Assembly (NCBI RefSeq): GCF_902686445.1
Contig: NC_062226.1
Coordinates: 13,178,001-13,242,000 of the forward strand
Reading direction: 5' to 3'
Source of the DNA: Sciurus carolinensis
Taxonomy: Eukaryota > Chordata > Mammalia > Rodentia > Sciuridae
Length of the DNA: 64,000 bases
The position numbers were made by a program, and so were the translations under genes. The notes below the pieces were generated by a model. It was not told the DNA's origin. It ran no database searches and worked only from the letters and a program-made list of their open reading frames with translations. Of the stretch, positions 42,020 through 52,626 are shown one piece after another. Numbering within the stretch: the first letter of the stretch is position 1; each line of letters starts with the position of its first letter.

Positions 42020-42475
42020 TGGATTTGCTTTGAACCACTTTGTTGGGTATAATCAATTTACAAAAAACTGCACAAATTCAACGTGTACAATTTAATGAGC
42101 GTGGATACATGCAAGCACCCATAAGACCATCACTACAATCAAGGTGACAAACTTTTGTCTTCCAAAGGTTTCCTCATGCCCTTTTTTTTTTTTTTTTTTG
42201 CTTTCATTTTTGTGATAAGAACACTTAACATGAGATCTAACTTCCTAGATTGCTTTAGTGCACAGTATGGTATTTTTATCTACAAGCCCTGTGCTGTACA
42301 GCAGTGCTCAAGAATTTATTCCCCTTGCATAACTGAAGTTGTACAATACTCCCCATTTCCCCCTCCTTCAACCCCTGGAAAACACCATTCTCATCTCTGC
42401 TTCTGAGTTTGACTATTTTCAGTCTCTCATATAAGTGGAATTGGGTAGTATTTGCCTGGGTGGGTCTTACTGTTT
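42020..42475 (-). mobile_element. L1M-type LINE 3' region, antisense
   Basis: gttgggtataatcaatttac, ttgtgataagaacacttaac, atgagatctaacttcctaga, cccttgcataactgaagttg, tcatctctgcttctgagttt, ctcatataagtggaattggg: clear antisense old-L1 3' UTR. A T run of 19 at 42181-42199 interrupts it. Confidence 0.8.
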
Positions 42476-42483
42476 CTAGAGAC

Positions 42484-42532
42484 TTGTGTGGCTTCTGGGA
42501 TTACAGACATGTGCCACCACACCTGGCAACTT
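42484..42532 (-). mobile_element. B1 SINE fragment, antisense
   Basis: tctgggattacagacatgtg, ccaccacacctggca: the 5' end of a B1, reverse complement, truncated. Confidence 0.75.
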
Positions 42533-42723
42533 GTGTATTTTCTGATACAGTACTCTCTTCCTTCCCTCTGCTAATGTCCTAAAGGCTAAGGAGAACTCAT
42601 GGAATCAATGCAGTCATTCAATGGTGGTTGCTGTTGGTTCTTCAATGGGCTGCGTCAACTTTTCCATGTGGCTGCTTGAGCTTCCTCATAGCATGACTGG
42701 ATGTTCACATTTAAATGTGAGGC

Positions 42724-42863
42724 TTAGCAGGGTGTGGTGGTGCACACCTGTAATCCCAGCTACTCAGAACACTGAGGCAGGAGAATCACAAGTTTGAGGC
42801 CAGTCTGGGCAACTTAGCTGGACCCTGCCTCAAAATTTTTAAAAATCTATTAAAGAAAAGAGA
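42724..42863 (+). mobile_element. B1-type SINE without ID half
   Basis: agggtgtggtggtgcacacc, tgtaatcccagctactcaga, ggcaggagaatcacaagttt, ggccagtctgggcaacttag and tgcctcaaaatttttaaaaa. A B1 monomer ending in an A-rich tail. Confidence 0.88.
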
Positions 42864-42938
42864 TGAAATACAAGGCTTTAAAAAGGTGGTTGGAAGTTCC
42901 AATGAAAGGAGACTGAAGCATGTGTGAAACTCAGCAAC

Positions 42939-43318
42939 AGCATCACCACCATCACCACCATCATCACCATCATCGCCATCACCATCATCACCAACATCAT
43001 CACCATCACCATCACCACCATCACCACCATCACCGCCATCACCATCATAATCACCATCATCACCATCACCACCATCACCACCACCACCATCATCACCATC
43101 ATCATCACCATCATCACCATCACCATCATCACCATCACCACCATCACCATCATAATCACCATCATCACCATCACCACCATCATCACCATCACCATCATCA
43201 CCATCATCACCATCACCATCATCACCACCATCACCATCATTATCATCACCAACATCATCACCGTCACCATCATCACCATCACCACCATCATCACCATCAT
43301 CATCACCATCATCACCAC
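42939..43318 (+). repeat. (CAY)n trinucleotide microsatellite, about 380 bp
   Basis: Near-continuous cat/cac units broken only by rare cgc, cgt, aat and aac variants. All + frames are open: one gives a His run, another Thr/Ile, and the minus strand gives Met/Val. These frames are by-products of the repeat. Purine/pyrimidine strand bias is marked (C, A, T on + with almost no G). Confidence 0.98.
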
Positions 43319-43774
43319 ATATCCCATATGGGCGAGGGAAAGGGTTCCTATAGGAGGGATGGGCTGGCTGTGAAATAAGGCTATGAAATTTATTTCATAA
43401 ATAACAACAGAAGACAGAATTATCTTAAGAGCAGGAGCATGACTGATTAAGCTGTCCAGAAGAGTCTGGCTCTAACAAAGGAAGGAGCCCACACTTGCTT
43501 TATTTACAGTGGTACAGATCAAAAGGGGACCGGTAGGGGCTTCCTTGAGAAAAACAGGATGGGGAGTGGAGTTAAGGAAGCCATTTGGCTCTAGTGGGTC
43601 ACTCCCACAGCCAGTGCTTGTATTTGAATTTCAGCAGTGAGATAACACAGGATAACCACTTGACTCAGATGCTCTCCATCAGCTATGATAACTGAGAGTT
43701 CCTAAGACCAGATCTTCCTGATTAAAGGCCCAACTATGCTTGGTTCTCATACAAATCATGGGTGACTTCCCACA
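43319..43774. other. Unassigned sequence
   Basis: Has LTR-like words (cttgctttatttacagtggt, 43495) but no termini. It separates two tracts of the same trinucleotide repeat. Confidence 0.3.
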
Positions 43775-43818
43775 ACCATCATCATCGCCATCATCATCAC
43801 CATCATCATCATCATCAA
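43775..43818 (+). repeat. (CAT)n microsatellite
   Basis: ccatcatcatcgccatcatc and onward, ending atcatcaata. Same unit as the 42939 array 460 bp upstream. Confidence 0.95.
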
Positions 43819-44699
43819 TAGTGAAGGTCCATCCTTTGGGATTTGAAGAAAAGTCCCCTGATCTCTTGTAGTGGTGGCATGGTGGGTACACTTCTTGCTG
43901 GGGCTTCTGGGAGCAGTCCAGGAGGAAGGCTGGAGGTCTCGTCATTCAGCCTTAATCCCTGCCTGCAGTCCTGTTCTCTGCTCAGCTTGGTCTGTGCAGA
44001 GATGAGGGCTTTTGGCTTAATCCCTCCAAGAAACTGAAGTTCTTATACGTGGGTGTAGTCACCTGGTGACACGGGATGGGGAGAACACCTGCAGGACAAC
44101 AGCTCTGTGTTCAGCCTTCCAACCACATCTGTTTCCTCTACGACCTGAGCCTCCGGGGAGTTCTCAGCACACATTGGCATCGATTTCTCCTCTGTGGGCA
44201 CTTTGGGTTGTGGCCACATTGCTCTATTAGCATCTCCTCTTGCCAGGTTTGTTGAAGTCTTTCTTCTGTGTATGCCTCCTCTCCCAGCTTCTTTGCTGTT
44301 GTGGGTTGGTTTATACACTTACCGCCAGTTTAGTCTGGGAAGGGAAAGGCTAATCCCCCAGGTTGAAGTGGCTCAGAGCACATGACAGAGTTGTCTCTGC
44401 CCCCACTCACTCTCCACCCTTCCCAGGTCTGCAGCAGCCATATGCACTGGCTTCTACCGTCCTTGTATTTCTTAATGTCTTGGTAGCCTTGACATTGGAA
44501 TTCGCTCTCCTTCCAACTCTCCTGTTCCAGCTTCCAGAGGGAAAGAATGTCACAAAGACCCTTTGTGCAAATACCAGGCAGCCCTGGGGTTTCTGAGTCT
44601 GATTTGCTGGTTTCTCTTCCTCTGCTTCCTCAAAACTGTCTCTGCTTCTCAAGGTTCCACTCTTCATCCCTTCCTCTCGTCCACAAGCTCCCCTGCATG
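43819..44699. other. Unassigned sequence
   Basis: No repeat family, RNA gene or exon recognised. Confidence 0.35.
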
Positions 44700-45220
44700 G
44701 GCTCCTCCATTCCCATGGTTTCAATTTTACTCCAAAGGCTGATCTTTTCCAAATGTCGCCCTCCAGTGCTGGCCCTGAGCCTGCATTCCAGACCCACGAC
44801 TCTGTCTTACACAGCTTTCCTCGGGCAGCCTCCAGCCTCCGGATAGTGAGTGCATCCTGCTGAAACTGGTCTCTGCTCCCCCCTCCTCCAAATCCTGCAC
44901 CCCCATTTCACCCCCAGCCCAGGAAAGGTCTCCACTATCTGCCTTGCTGCCCAGAAACTTGGATGCCATCCTCAGCTGACTTATTTTCTCAATGTCCACA
45001 CCCAATTAATCACCAAGGCCCATTGACTTGACCTCTTTAAATAAATCCTGTCTTCCCATCCACTCATCCTCCCCTCAGCTCCGGCCTCAGTCTCCCTAGG
45101 ACACCCTTTGGCCCACACTGCTGTCCATGTCCTGTCCGTGTGCAGATCTGACCACATTACCCCTGCCTAAACTGCCGTGATGGTATAGAGATCCAATCCA
45201 AATCGCCCCCAAGGCTAGAG
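44700..45220 (+). mobile_element. L2 LINE fragment, sense
   Basis: aaacttggatgccatcctca, cacccaattaatcaccaagg, ctgtccatgtcctgtccgtg and cagatctgaccacattaccc fit sense L2 3' order. Confidence 0.6.
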
Positions 45221-45224
45221 TTGC

Positions 45225-45345
45225 CAGATTTAGCAAATAAAAATGCAGGATGTCCCACTATATTTGAATCTCAGATAAACAGTGAGTTGTTTGGTTTTTG
45301 TTTTTAATTTTTTTAGAGTGAGTATGTCCCATGCAATATTTGGCA
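45225..45345 (+). mobile_element. Palindromic DNA-element half copy
   Basis: gttgccagatttagcaaata, aaaatgcaggatgtcccact, ttgaatctcagataaacagt and gtatgtcccatgcaatattt follow a common palindromic mammalian repeat. It seems inserted in L2, which resumes at 45346. The fuller copy is at 55120. Confidence 0.5.
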
Positions 45346-45620
45346 CCAGGCCTGCCATGCCCTGGACACTATCCACGTCCCCAACTTTGTCTCTTGTTAC
45401 ACTGTATTTCACACAGAAATGTGGTACAGGCTGAAGCACTTGAAACTCCCCCAAGTGGGACAGACCTTTGCTTCTCGAGAAGCGCTCACCTGCTGTCTGC
45501 CCCATTACATAGACCATCCCCTTCTGGCCCCGCCCAACTTCAGCTCTTCTTTTGGGTCTAAGAATACAGGGGTCTCCTTTTCCAAGAACCTCTCCTCTCC
45601 CTCAAGATCGGTCAACTTCT
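45346..45620 (+). mobile_element. L2 LINE fragment, sense, continued
   Basis: ctgaagcacttgaaactccc, agacctttgcttctcgagaa, caagaacctctcctctccct. Confidence 0.45.
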
Positions 45621-46129
45621 TTCCTGGTTGACCAGAGGTTCCCAGGTATGTCTAGATGGTGGTGCTTCACCATTTGGGATTGTCCTGGAAGGTTATTCAT
45701 TGTCTCTCTCCCCTAAGATGAGGAGTAGGAGTCGTCAGCAACTCTGTGACTTGACACCCGCCGCCCCCCCCGCCACATACACATCTGGCCCAGCCCACAT
45801 GGCCCCGTGCAGCTGGATGCTTCTAGGGGCCCAGAGCCTTGGCCGAGCCCCAGCTTTCTTCTTGCTCTTCTGGCCTGGGTCCCGGTCTGAGGGTTCACCC
45901 TCCCTCCTCGCCTGAGTTCCCATGAAAAGTGGCCTCCACCCCAGCCCTCTGCCCAGGACCAGATTACAAAACGCTGAGACAATGGAGGCTCCCAGCCAAC
46001 TTTCCAGCAGGCCTGCTGCTAAATCACCCATAGCATCTGCTCATACATCTGGGACAGACGCCCCAGCTGAGGCCATGGAGAGCGTAGCTTCGTCACACTG
46101 GGGCGGCCGGGGCCATGGTGGAGCCAGGG
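45621..46129. other. Unassigned sequence
   Basis: A C-run patch (cgccgccccccccgccacat, 45760) and otherwise nothing recognised. Confidence 0.35.
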
Positions 46130-46300
46130 GGAGCTCAGACCCAAAGTGTGGACCCTCGGGGTTGAATCCCAGCCCTGCACCTTTCTATTTCCTGGTACTG
46201 GGGGAGTGCACGACCTCCCCACTGAGCCTCAGTTTTCTTCTCCCCAAAATGTGGAGAGCAATGCTTATCTCCCAGGGTGTGTGATAAAGGAGAGAACTTA
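46130..46300 (+). mobile_element. MIR SINE
   Basis: gggttgaatcccagccctgc, ctgagcctcagttttcttct, ccccaaaatgtggagagcaa, tgcttatctcccagggtgtg. Confidence 0.75.
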
Positions 46301-46885
46301 CATCTGCCAGGACACAAGCAGCAATCGGGACACAATCCGGTCTTCCCTGGTCTTTCCCCAGGCGGCTGGTAGCAGGCCCTGGAGCCTAGAGCTCTCCTCA
46401 GGTTTCTTCTTCCAGAATCACCTTCCAGATGCCATCTGCCACCCCAGCACAGGCTCCAGACAGCACCTGCATGGAAAAAATGGCTTCACCTTAACTGCCC
46501 AGGTGGACACAGAGTTGTTCAATCAAGCCGAGGGTGACAGCAACTGAACAGGGAGGTGACAGAAGAGGGGGAGGGGAGAGCTCTGGGCCAGAACCGGAAA
46601 AGTTGGGGCCTCCTGCTTCTCAGGCTGTCCCCTCTTCCCACCCCTCCGCCTGAGCCCCCTGCAGAATTCTGTGGTTGCTGCAGGGACAGCTTGGCTGACC
46701 GTATTGACTTTCTTGTGAGCCTCTCAGCCTCTTCACCACCATCAACAGGTACCGCCTAATGGAATTATGGGTTTCCACTCGGTCTGGCCCTCCAGACTGT
46801 TGGTGCCTCGGGGACAGGAACCTGTCAGTTTACAAATAATAGGCAACTAAAACTGTTTTCTAAAAAGAGTATCTGTATATATACC
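46301..46885. other. Unassigned sequence
   Basis: Nothing recognised. Confidence 0.35.
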
Positions 46886-47221
46886 AAAGTCCCTCAGGAT
46901 CCCTTGATCATTGATTCTGGGCTTCCCTACAGATACCAAGTCTGTGGATGCTCATATCCCTCATATAAGCTGATCTTCTATTTGCATATAAACACTTCTC
47001 ATCCTCTTGAGTACTTGAAGTCATCTCTAGATGACTAATACAATAGCTAATACAATGTAAATGCTGTGCAAATAGTTGTTAAACTGTACCATTCAGGGAA
47101 TAATGACAAGAAAAAAATGTGTGCGTGTTCAGTACATGAAATTTTCTTCCCAAATATTTTTGATCCTCCATTGTTTGAATCTACAGATTTGGAACCTGCA
47201 GATATGGAGGACTGAAGGGCT
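46886..47221 (-). mobile_element. MER2/Tigger-type DNA transposon, near full length
   Basis: gtctgtggatgctcatatcc, tagctaatacaatgtaaatg, gcaaatagttgttaaactgt, aataatgacaagaaaaaaat, gtgttcagtacatgaaattt and the end gcagatatggaggactgaag match MER2 in reverse. MER2 is a non-autonomous Tc1/mariner-Tigger element of about 345 bp. Confidence 0.75.
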
Positions 47222-47226
47222 GAGTG

Positions 47227-47242
47227 TACACACACACACACA
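47227..47242 (+). repeat. Short (AC)n repeat
   Basis: Eight AC units next to the MER2 end. Confidence 0.95.
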
Positions 47243-47279
47243 CCTCTTTCAGTTTGACTCTAACACCATCTAAAGAGCT

Positions 47280-48290
47280 TGAAAATCATCACTTCCGTCC
47301 TCATATTAAGAACAAGCTGAACAAGCTAAAAATCAAGAATTTGTCTTAGATCCAGAATGGAAGTTCCAGGGTAAAACACCATCCTTAAAGCTGGAGGGAG
47401 AAGAGGGAATTACAACCAAGACTGGGGAACACATGGGTGGAGCCAGTGACAGGTAGGAACAGCAGTCAGCACAAGGAGGCTCGGTGGGGATGGGGTTAAA
47501 AGCTAAAATCCTGAGGGAATCCCCAGGTGGTTATGGATTTTAGGTCCAGGAGCCTACCTGGAGGTGAAGATTGGAGATAAATACCCCCAGTTTGTCCAGG
47601 GGCAGGGGTAGAGGAACCATTCTGAAACGTGTGCAGACCATGGTCTCTCACAAAGGCCTATCCTCAAGGCAATCTACTTTGCTGAGTCTTATCTGATCTG
47701 GGGAAAAGGCAAGCACAGAACTCCACCCTCTGTTAGCCTTCCTGTCCTAGTAAGGCAAAGAGGAACAATTATGAAAACTAAGAAACCCTTCTAAGGAACC
47801 TACTTAAAAAAAATAAGCAAACCAAGATTTAACCATGAAACTAGCATGCTTCACCTGCCCAGATGCTCAGCACCACACCGGCAGGTAGATCACCATTCAG
47901 AGATGTAAGACAAAGACTCTGTTTAGGAGGGGATTCTTAGGAGAACCAAAGAGCAGGAGGAGGAGGAGGAGGAGGAGGGGTAGGAGCAGGAGGAGGAGAA
48001 GACCTACCTCCGCAAGGAACTAGAGGAATGTATTTGACCCCTCTGACATCTACGTGGTGACAGTGAATCTTCAAGGCTGCCCAGTGTCCCATCCAGATGA
48101 AGGTAAAACCTCACTAAGAGCTATTCTCGGGTATGTCATGGGTGGCTTTCAACAAGAAAAAAAGAAATATCAGAAAATGTGCTCAAACTCAAGAAAGAAT
48201 ACTCAAAGTAAGAGGCAGAACAAGACCAATCTGATACAAATCCAGGAATGATCAGATAAAGGATTTAAAGTAACTGACAAATATGTTGAC
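47280..48290 (+). mobile_element. Old L1/HAL1-type 5' part (tentative)
   Basis: gctcaaactcaagaaagaat, atgatcagataaaggattta, agtaactgacaaatatgttg near the right edge resemble L1M/HAL1 ORF1 upstream sequence. The left two thirds are poorly defined. A (GGA)n tract lies inside at 47956-48001. Confidence 0.4.
47956..48001 (+). repeat. (GGA)n purine tract
   Basis: caggaggaggaggaggagga repeated, one interruption (ggggtaggagca). Confidence 0.95.
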
Positions 48291-48294
48291 AAAG

Positions 48295-48735
48295 ACTCTC
48301 CCCTGGGATCAAAACTTCAGTTAGTCTTCTCCAAGTCTCCTTCTTGACTAGCCTCACCTTCCCTGTGTTCTTCTGGAATTCAATTAGATCAGGAATCCTA
48401 TCAGGTCAATTGGTGAAAATCCCCTACCTCTGCTATCTGACCACCCTCAATATCTTCCCATCCTGGTCTGCCTAATAAACTCTCAAGGAAGTTGAGGCAG
48501 AGCACACTCATCCTTGATGTTGCCTCTTAGTCATTTTCCATTCACTGATCTCTGTCCCCACCTCTTGGTATAAGTCTCTACTTGTCCTTGTTGGAGTTGG
48601 GGTGAGTCCAATCTCTTCCACATAGCAAGACCCTGTTGCAATGTTCCCCTTACCTATCACCATGGTGTCCCTTGAAAAAAATCAACCTTCTCATCTTTGA
48701 GGAGTGTTGGATACATTTTTTTCTTCAACAATGTT
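48295..48735 (+). mobile_element. LTR-like insert splitting an L1 (tentative)
   Basis: Unlike its flanks, this segment is C/T-rich and contains gtctgcctaataaactctca (AATAAA-type signal, 48467), then gcaagaccctgttgcaatgt and a tail tacatttttttcttcaacaa. This layout resembles an ERV LTR. Termini and target duplication were not found. Confidence 0.4.
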
Positions 48736-49420
48736 AAAGGTTGCAATGGAAAGAGAAGTCAATATGCAAGAAGGAATGGATAATATAAATTGGGAGGTGG
48801 GACTCCTAAGAATCAAAAGAAAATGCCAGAAATAAAAAATGCCAGACCAGAAATGAAGAGTGACTTTGAAGGGCTTACCACAGACTGGACATGGCTAAAG
48901 AAAGAATCAGTGACTCTGAAGACATGTCCATGGAAATATTCCAAACCGAAAAACAAAGAGAAACAAATAAAGAAAATTAGGAACAGAATATGCAAAATGG
49001 GTGGGATCAATACAAAAGGTTGAACATATATGTAATGGGAATATCAGAAGGAAGAAAAAGAAGAAATATTTGAAGTCATAACAGCTTTGAGTGTCCCAAA
49101 ATTAATGAAAGACATCAAAACCACAGGCCCAGAAAGCTCAGAGAACACCACACAGGAAAAATACCCAACAAATCTATTCCAAGGCATTATCCATTCAAAC
49201 CTCACAAAATCAAAGACCAAGAGATCATTTCAAAAGAAACCCAAGAAGAAAAATACCTTATCTATAGAGGAACAAGGAGAATTACATCAGACTTGTTAGA
49301 AACCACAAAAACAAGAAGAAAGAAAAGTGAAATATGCAGTGTTAAAAGAAAAAACTCTCCAACTTAGAATTCTGTATCCAGTGAATGCAGCCTTGTTTCA
49401 CAAAGTTCTGTATTAGGATA
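48736..49420 (+). mobile_element. Degenerate L1M/HAL1 ORF1 region
   Basis: tgccagaaataaaaaatgcc, gtgtcccaaaattaatgaaa, gacatcaaaaccacaggccc, tccaacttagaattctgtat and ccagtgaatgcagc follow the old L1 ORF1 3' half. Frames at 48790-49023 and 49087-49299 are broken pieces of it with stops and frameshifts. Confidence 0.6.
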
Positions 49421-49429
49421 GCTCGCCCT

Positions 49430-49520
49430 GAAAGTCTGTGGAAATATTCCAAAATCCGAAAAACTGTAATTCAAAACACTTCGGATCCCAAGCACCTGCG
49501 GGATAAGGACTGCTCAACCT
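49430..49520 (-). mobile_element. Tigger-type DNA transposon end, antisense
   Basis: gaaatattccaaaatccgaa, aaacacttcggatcccaagc and gcgggataaggactgctcaa are the reverse of a well-known Tigger-family terminal segment. Confidence 0.6.
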
Positions 49521-49638
49521 TATCTCCAGTTCTTCCCTCCTATACCTTGTAGCATTGCTGTTCTTGGTTCCACTGATCCCTAAGCTATAGCCATCCACCC
49601 CTGTGGCTATTATGACCTTGAATAAACAGTTATCCACT

Positions 49639-49845
49639 CCTGGGCACAATGATGGATGTCTGTAATCCCAGCAACTCAGGAGGCCGAGGCAGGAGGATCA
49701 CAAGTTCAAGGGCAGCCTCAGCAATTTAGCAAGACCCTCTGTAACTTAGGGTCTGTCTCAAAATAAAAAATAAAAAGGATTGAGGAGGTGGCACAGTGGT
49801 TAAGCACCCCTGGGTTTGATCCCTGGTACCAAAAAGAAAAGCTTA
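49639..49845 (+). mobile_element. B1-dID SINE
   Basis: tgggcacaatgatggatgtc, ggaggccgaggcaggaggat, tgtctcaaaataaaaaataa, then the ID half ggattgaggaggtggcacag and gtttgatccctggtacc. Confidence 0.9.
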
Positions 49846-49899
49846 AAAAGTACCTCCATGTACTCCTTCTCCAGGGCTCTTCCTTTCTTTAGCTAGATC

Positions 49900-50080
49900 T
49901 GAGCTTCTGACCTGTGTCATTTCCCTTCTCTCTGAAGAGCTTCTTTTAGCATTTTTAACAAGACATGTCCAGGAAAAACAAATGTCTTCCATTTGTTTGT
50001 CCTGGAGAGTCCTTATTTCTCAGAACTGCTTGGCTGTTGTGTCATGGACAGATGCTTTTGGTTGCTGTCATTATAGTAAA
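49900..50080 (-). mobile_element. L1 3' fragment, antisense
   Basis: ttctctctgaagagcttctt, ttagcatttttaacaagaca and atttgtttgtcctggagagt with ccttatttctc are antisense L1 phrases. Confidence 0.55.
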
Positions 50081-50639
50081 CTGATAGGTTCCCACCTGTG
50101 CAGCCCTTATAGTCTGGAGGTAGAGTGTTAACAGATCACCCCTCAGTAAATAAATGCTACTAAGAAGGATGAACCAGGAACTAAGGAGATTTGTATCTGG
50201 GTCAAACTAACTGTTTCCCAAAGTTACTGAAATTAGTCCTTTCCTTTCTCACTGTCTTCAGGGCAGGGATGCCATTCGTTTATAATACTGTGAGTTTCAT
50301 TTGGCCACCATTTTGTATTCCGTTTTGTCTGCCCTGGAGCTTGGTTGTCTGTTCATTCCGGGGTGATGTGCAATGTTGCTACTGTTCTATGAATCAGAGT
50401 TATGCTAAAGTTATGCTCAGAGAAGCTCCGCTCCTCTTTATCTCTTCTTCCCTATTTCCACTTCCCCTTCCCCCTCCCCACCTACCCACATAGATAGCTG
50501 CTTTCCTTATTGCCTGCTCATTCTTACTGTATTTCTTTTACTCAAATGAATGAAAAATGTGCATTATTTATATCCCTTTAAAGAATACATTTTTCTTGAA
50601 AACCTTTTGCCAAAGTGTCTACAAGGCAAATCAAGCCTG
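50081..50639. other. Unassigned sequence
   Basis: No repeat or exon recognised; C/T-rich at 50430-50490. Confidence 0.35.
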
Positions 50640-50740
50640 AGATTTCTGGTGTGGACTGTGTGTGCTTCTTGGATCATGCAAATTGCTTCCCTATGGTAGA
50701 GTCGGTGCTCAGTAAATGGTCCCAGAATGAATGAATGGAG
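50640..50740 (+). mobile_element. L2 LINE 3' end
   Basis: tggtagagtcggtgctcagt, aaatggtcccagaatgaatg: sense L2 terminus. Confidence 0.6.
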
Positions 50741-50984
50741 TGTTGACTCAAGACAAGCTCGCTCTACGATTTGGGAAAGGGCTCTTCAGCTGTCTGAGCC
50801 TCAGTCATCTCCACCTTGTGGCAAGAGAAGTCCCTCACACTCTGCCAAGGCAGAGAGGTAAATGTCTGGCCTCCCCTCTCTTGCCCTCCACGACCCCCCA
50901 CTTATTGCCCTCCACGCCCCTCCCACTTCTTACCACCTATCCTCCCCATTCTGCTTCCATAAACAACCTGCGACAATAATAAAG

Positions 50985-51010
50985 ACCATTAGCAACAATA
51001 ATAATAATGC
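50985..51010 (+). repeat. A/T-rich (AAT)-like patch
   Basis: aacaataataataatgccaa; short and impure. Confidence 0.7.
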
Positions 51011-51139
51011 CAACACTGCTATAGTCACCCCATGGCATCCACGGGGGACAGTGTCAGGACCACTGTGAGTACCATGATCCATGGACACCCAAGTCCCTTG
51101 TGCATGACCTGTGCGCTCTCCCATGTTTCATTATTTATT

Positions 51140-51228
51140 GATTTTATTTACCTATTTTTTGTGGTACTAAAGATTGCTCCTGAGTTGCTGGGATGATAGG
51201 GGCTGTGCCACCAGGCCAGGCCCTCCCA
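51140..51228 (-). mobile_element. Internally deleted B1-dID SINE, antisense
   Basis: ttttttgtggtactaaagat followed directly by tgagttgctgggatgatagg and gccaccaggccaggcc: the ID start and B1 start with the middle lost. Confidence 0.6.
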
Positions 51229-51405
51229 AATGTTTTAAGTCATTTCTAGATGGTGTATAACCTAATGCAATGCAAATGCCAGGTAAATAGTTTCTATACT
51301 TAACTGTTCAAGTAACAATGACAAGAAAAACTCATCTGTATGTGCTCAGTACAGATGCACGGACCTAACGGCATAGGATACGTTGGCAACATTTTTTTCC
51401 AAAAA

Positions 51406-52149
51406 AAATTTTTAAGAGTCTATCAAGATAAATCCAGTAAAACTTTGTGCATACACATATAGTCAAAACTGCCCTTCTAAAATAAACATTTGTACTTTTT
51501 TTGAAAAATAGGATTACAACTTTGTATTTTCCCCAAGCTGATAATAAAGTTATACTTGGGAAAGAGAACTCTAACTTTTAGCATGACATGAAAATAGTTC
51601 ACTTTCTCTATGAAAGCAACCTCAAGAATCACAAGAATGTCGAATGAAACTCTTCTTTTGGAATCCCCCCTACTCTGTGAAATTATCATATATATAGGAA
51701 TAAAATTCAAACTCAGATATTTAATACACAACTTACACAAAATGGAATTCACTGATCAAGATGAAAGCAAATTATTTTGTACCTTCCAATACTATAATCA
51801 CAAAATTGATGGGTATACTTTATGCTAGGCATTTTGTGACTAATAATCAGTATGAAGATGTTCTGAAATTAAATGATGTTAGAGAAAAGCAATGTTTGTA
51901 AAATACCTGGTAAAATATTTATCATCATCACAACACGAAGGTGCATGTTACCAAATTATGCACTGTGTAGGGCGGTTCTAAACAGCACCCAGACTCCTTT
52001 TTCTGTCTTCTTTTTCAAATTCTTTTCTTTGTCTCTTTCTTCCTCCTGTTTTCTGTCTTCTTTCTCCTTTCTGTCTTCTTCCTCATTTCCACCTTCATCT
52101 TCTTTTCCACCCTCCTCTTTATCATCTTTCTCTTCCATCATTGGGCTCC
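51406..52149. other. Unidentified insert within MER2
   Basis: AT-rich at the left, with a strong polypyrimidine tract at right (51990-52140). On the minus strand the right end holds a 61-codon open frame (51956-52141) rich in Glu, Lys and Asp, starting MMEEKDDKEEGGKEDEGG, then a long AT-rich 3'-UTR-like stretch with AATAAA-type words. This layout could be a 5'-truncated processed pseudogene of an acidic protein, but no poly(A) tail or target duplication is clear. The parent is not identified. Confidence 0.35.
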
Positions 52150-52202
52150 AAGTTTGTCTGAATCCACAGACATAGACCCTGTGTATGGAGGGCCACTGGA
52201 TA

Positions 52203-52395
52203 ACAAAGCAGTCGCCTCATTTAATATCTCATTTAATCCTCCCCAAAACCATATGCAGAAGGAACTTTGGCTATTCTTTTTTGGAGGAGGAATTTGAGGT
52301 CAGGAAGCCTCAGTAACTTGCCCCAGGCTGCATAGTTCTAGATTGTGGTGGTAAGACGTGAACTTTGCCTGTCCGACATCTGAGTCTATATGGTC
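52203..52395 (-). mobile_element. MIR SINE, antisense
   Basis: atctcatttaatcctcccca, ggaggaatttgaggtcagga, agtaacttgccccaggctgc, atagttctagattgtggtgg mirror MIR. Confidence 0.8.
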
Positions 52396-52505
52396 ATATA
52401 CTCTGCAAAACATGCTCCCTGCCCCTGAGGTCTATTTCTTCAAGCATGATTCTTAATGAGTTGTTGACTGAACTTCCAGGCCCAGAACTTCCCATGCCTG
52501 GTGGA

Positions 52506-52626
52506 TATAAATAGCTGTTCTATGGTTAAGTAAGTCAAAGTTTCTCTCCCTCTGGGCCTCTCAGTGTGCACTGTGACTCTCCACAGAGGGCCTGCAGGAT
52601 GCAGAGCTGACGGAACTTACGTAAGC
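52506..52626 (+). promoter_or_regulatory. TATA-like box followed by a D-box palindrome
   Basis: TATAAATA at 52506-52513 lies about 110 bases before TTACGTAA (52617-52624), a perfect PAR-bZIP/NFIL3 D-box that overlaps a possible splice donor (gtaagc at 52621). No downstream exon is seen. All three are short words and could be chance. Confidence 0.2.

Larger units (their letters stand above)
51023..52199 (-). mobile_element. MER2/Tigger-type transposon split by a SINE and by unrelated sequence
   Basis: The left piece (catggcatccacgggggaca, taacctaatgcaatgcaaat, gtaacaatgacaagaaaaac, gtgctcagtacagatgcacg) runs to about 51405. The missing terminal 45 bases appear at 52155-52199 (gtctgaatccacagacatag, tatggagggccactgg). 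TA dinucleotides border both outer ends. A B1-dID relic sits at 51140-51228, and about 740 bp of other DNA occupies 51406-52149. Confidence 0.65.

Noticed and set aside
42181..42199. T run inside the antisense L1 as another tail-only insertion
   Set aside because: No flanking duplication comparable to that at 37407-37459 was found.
42878..43378. Poly-His, Thr/Ile and Met/Val open frames of about 150 codons
   Set aside because: All come from one (CAY)n microsatellite read in different frames; open on both strands, with no unique sequence.
42939..43818. CRISPR-like repeated structure
   Set aside because: Trinucleotide slippage array with no spacer/repeat periodicity, in a mammalian genome.
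51956..52141. Acidic HMGN-like protein tail on the minus strand
   Set aside because: Charged composition arises from a polypurine tract; similarity to any named protein could not be established, so no name is given.
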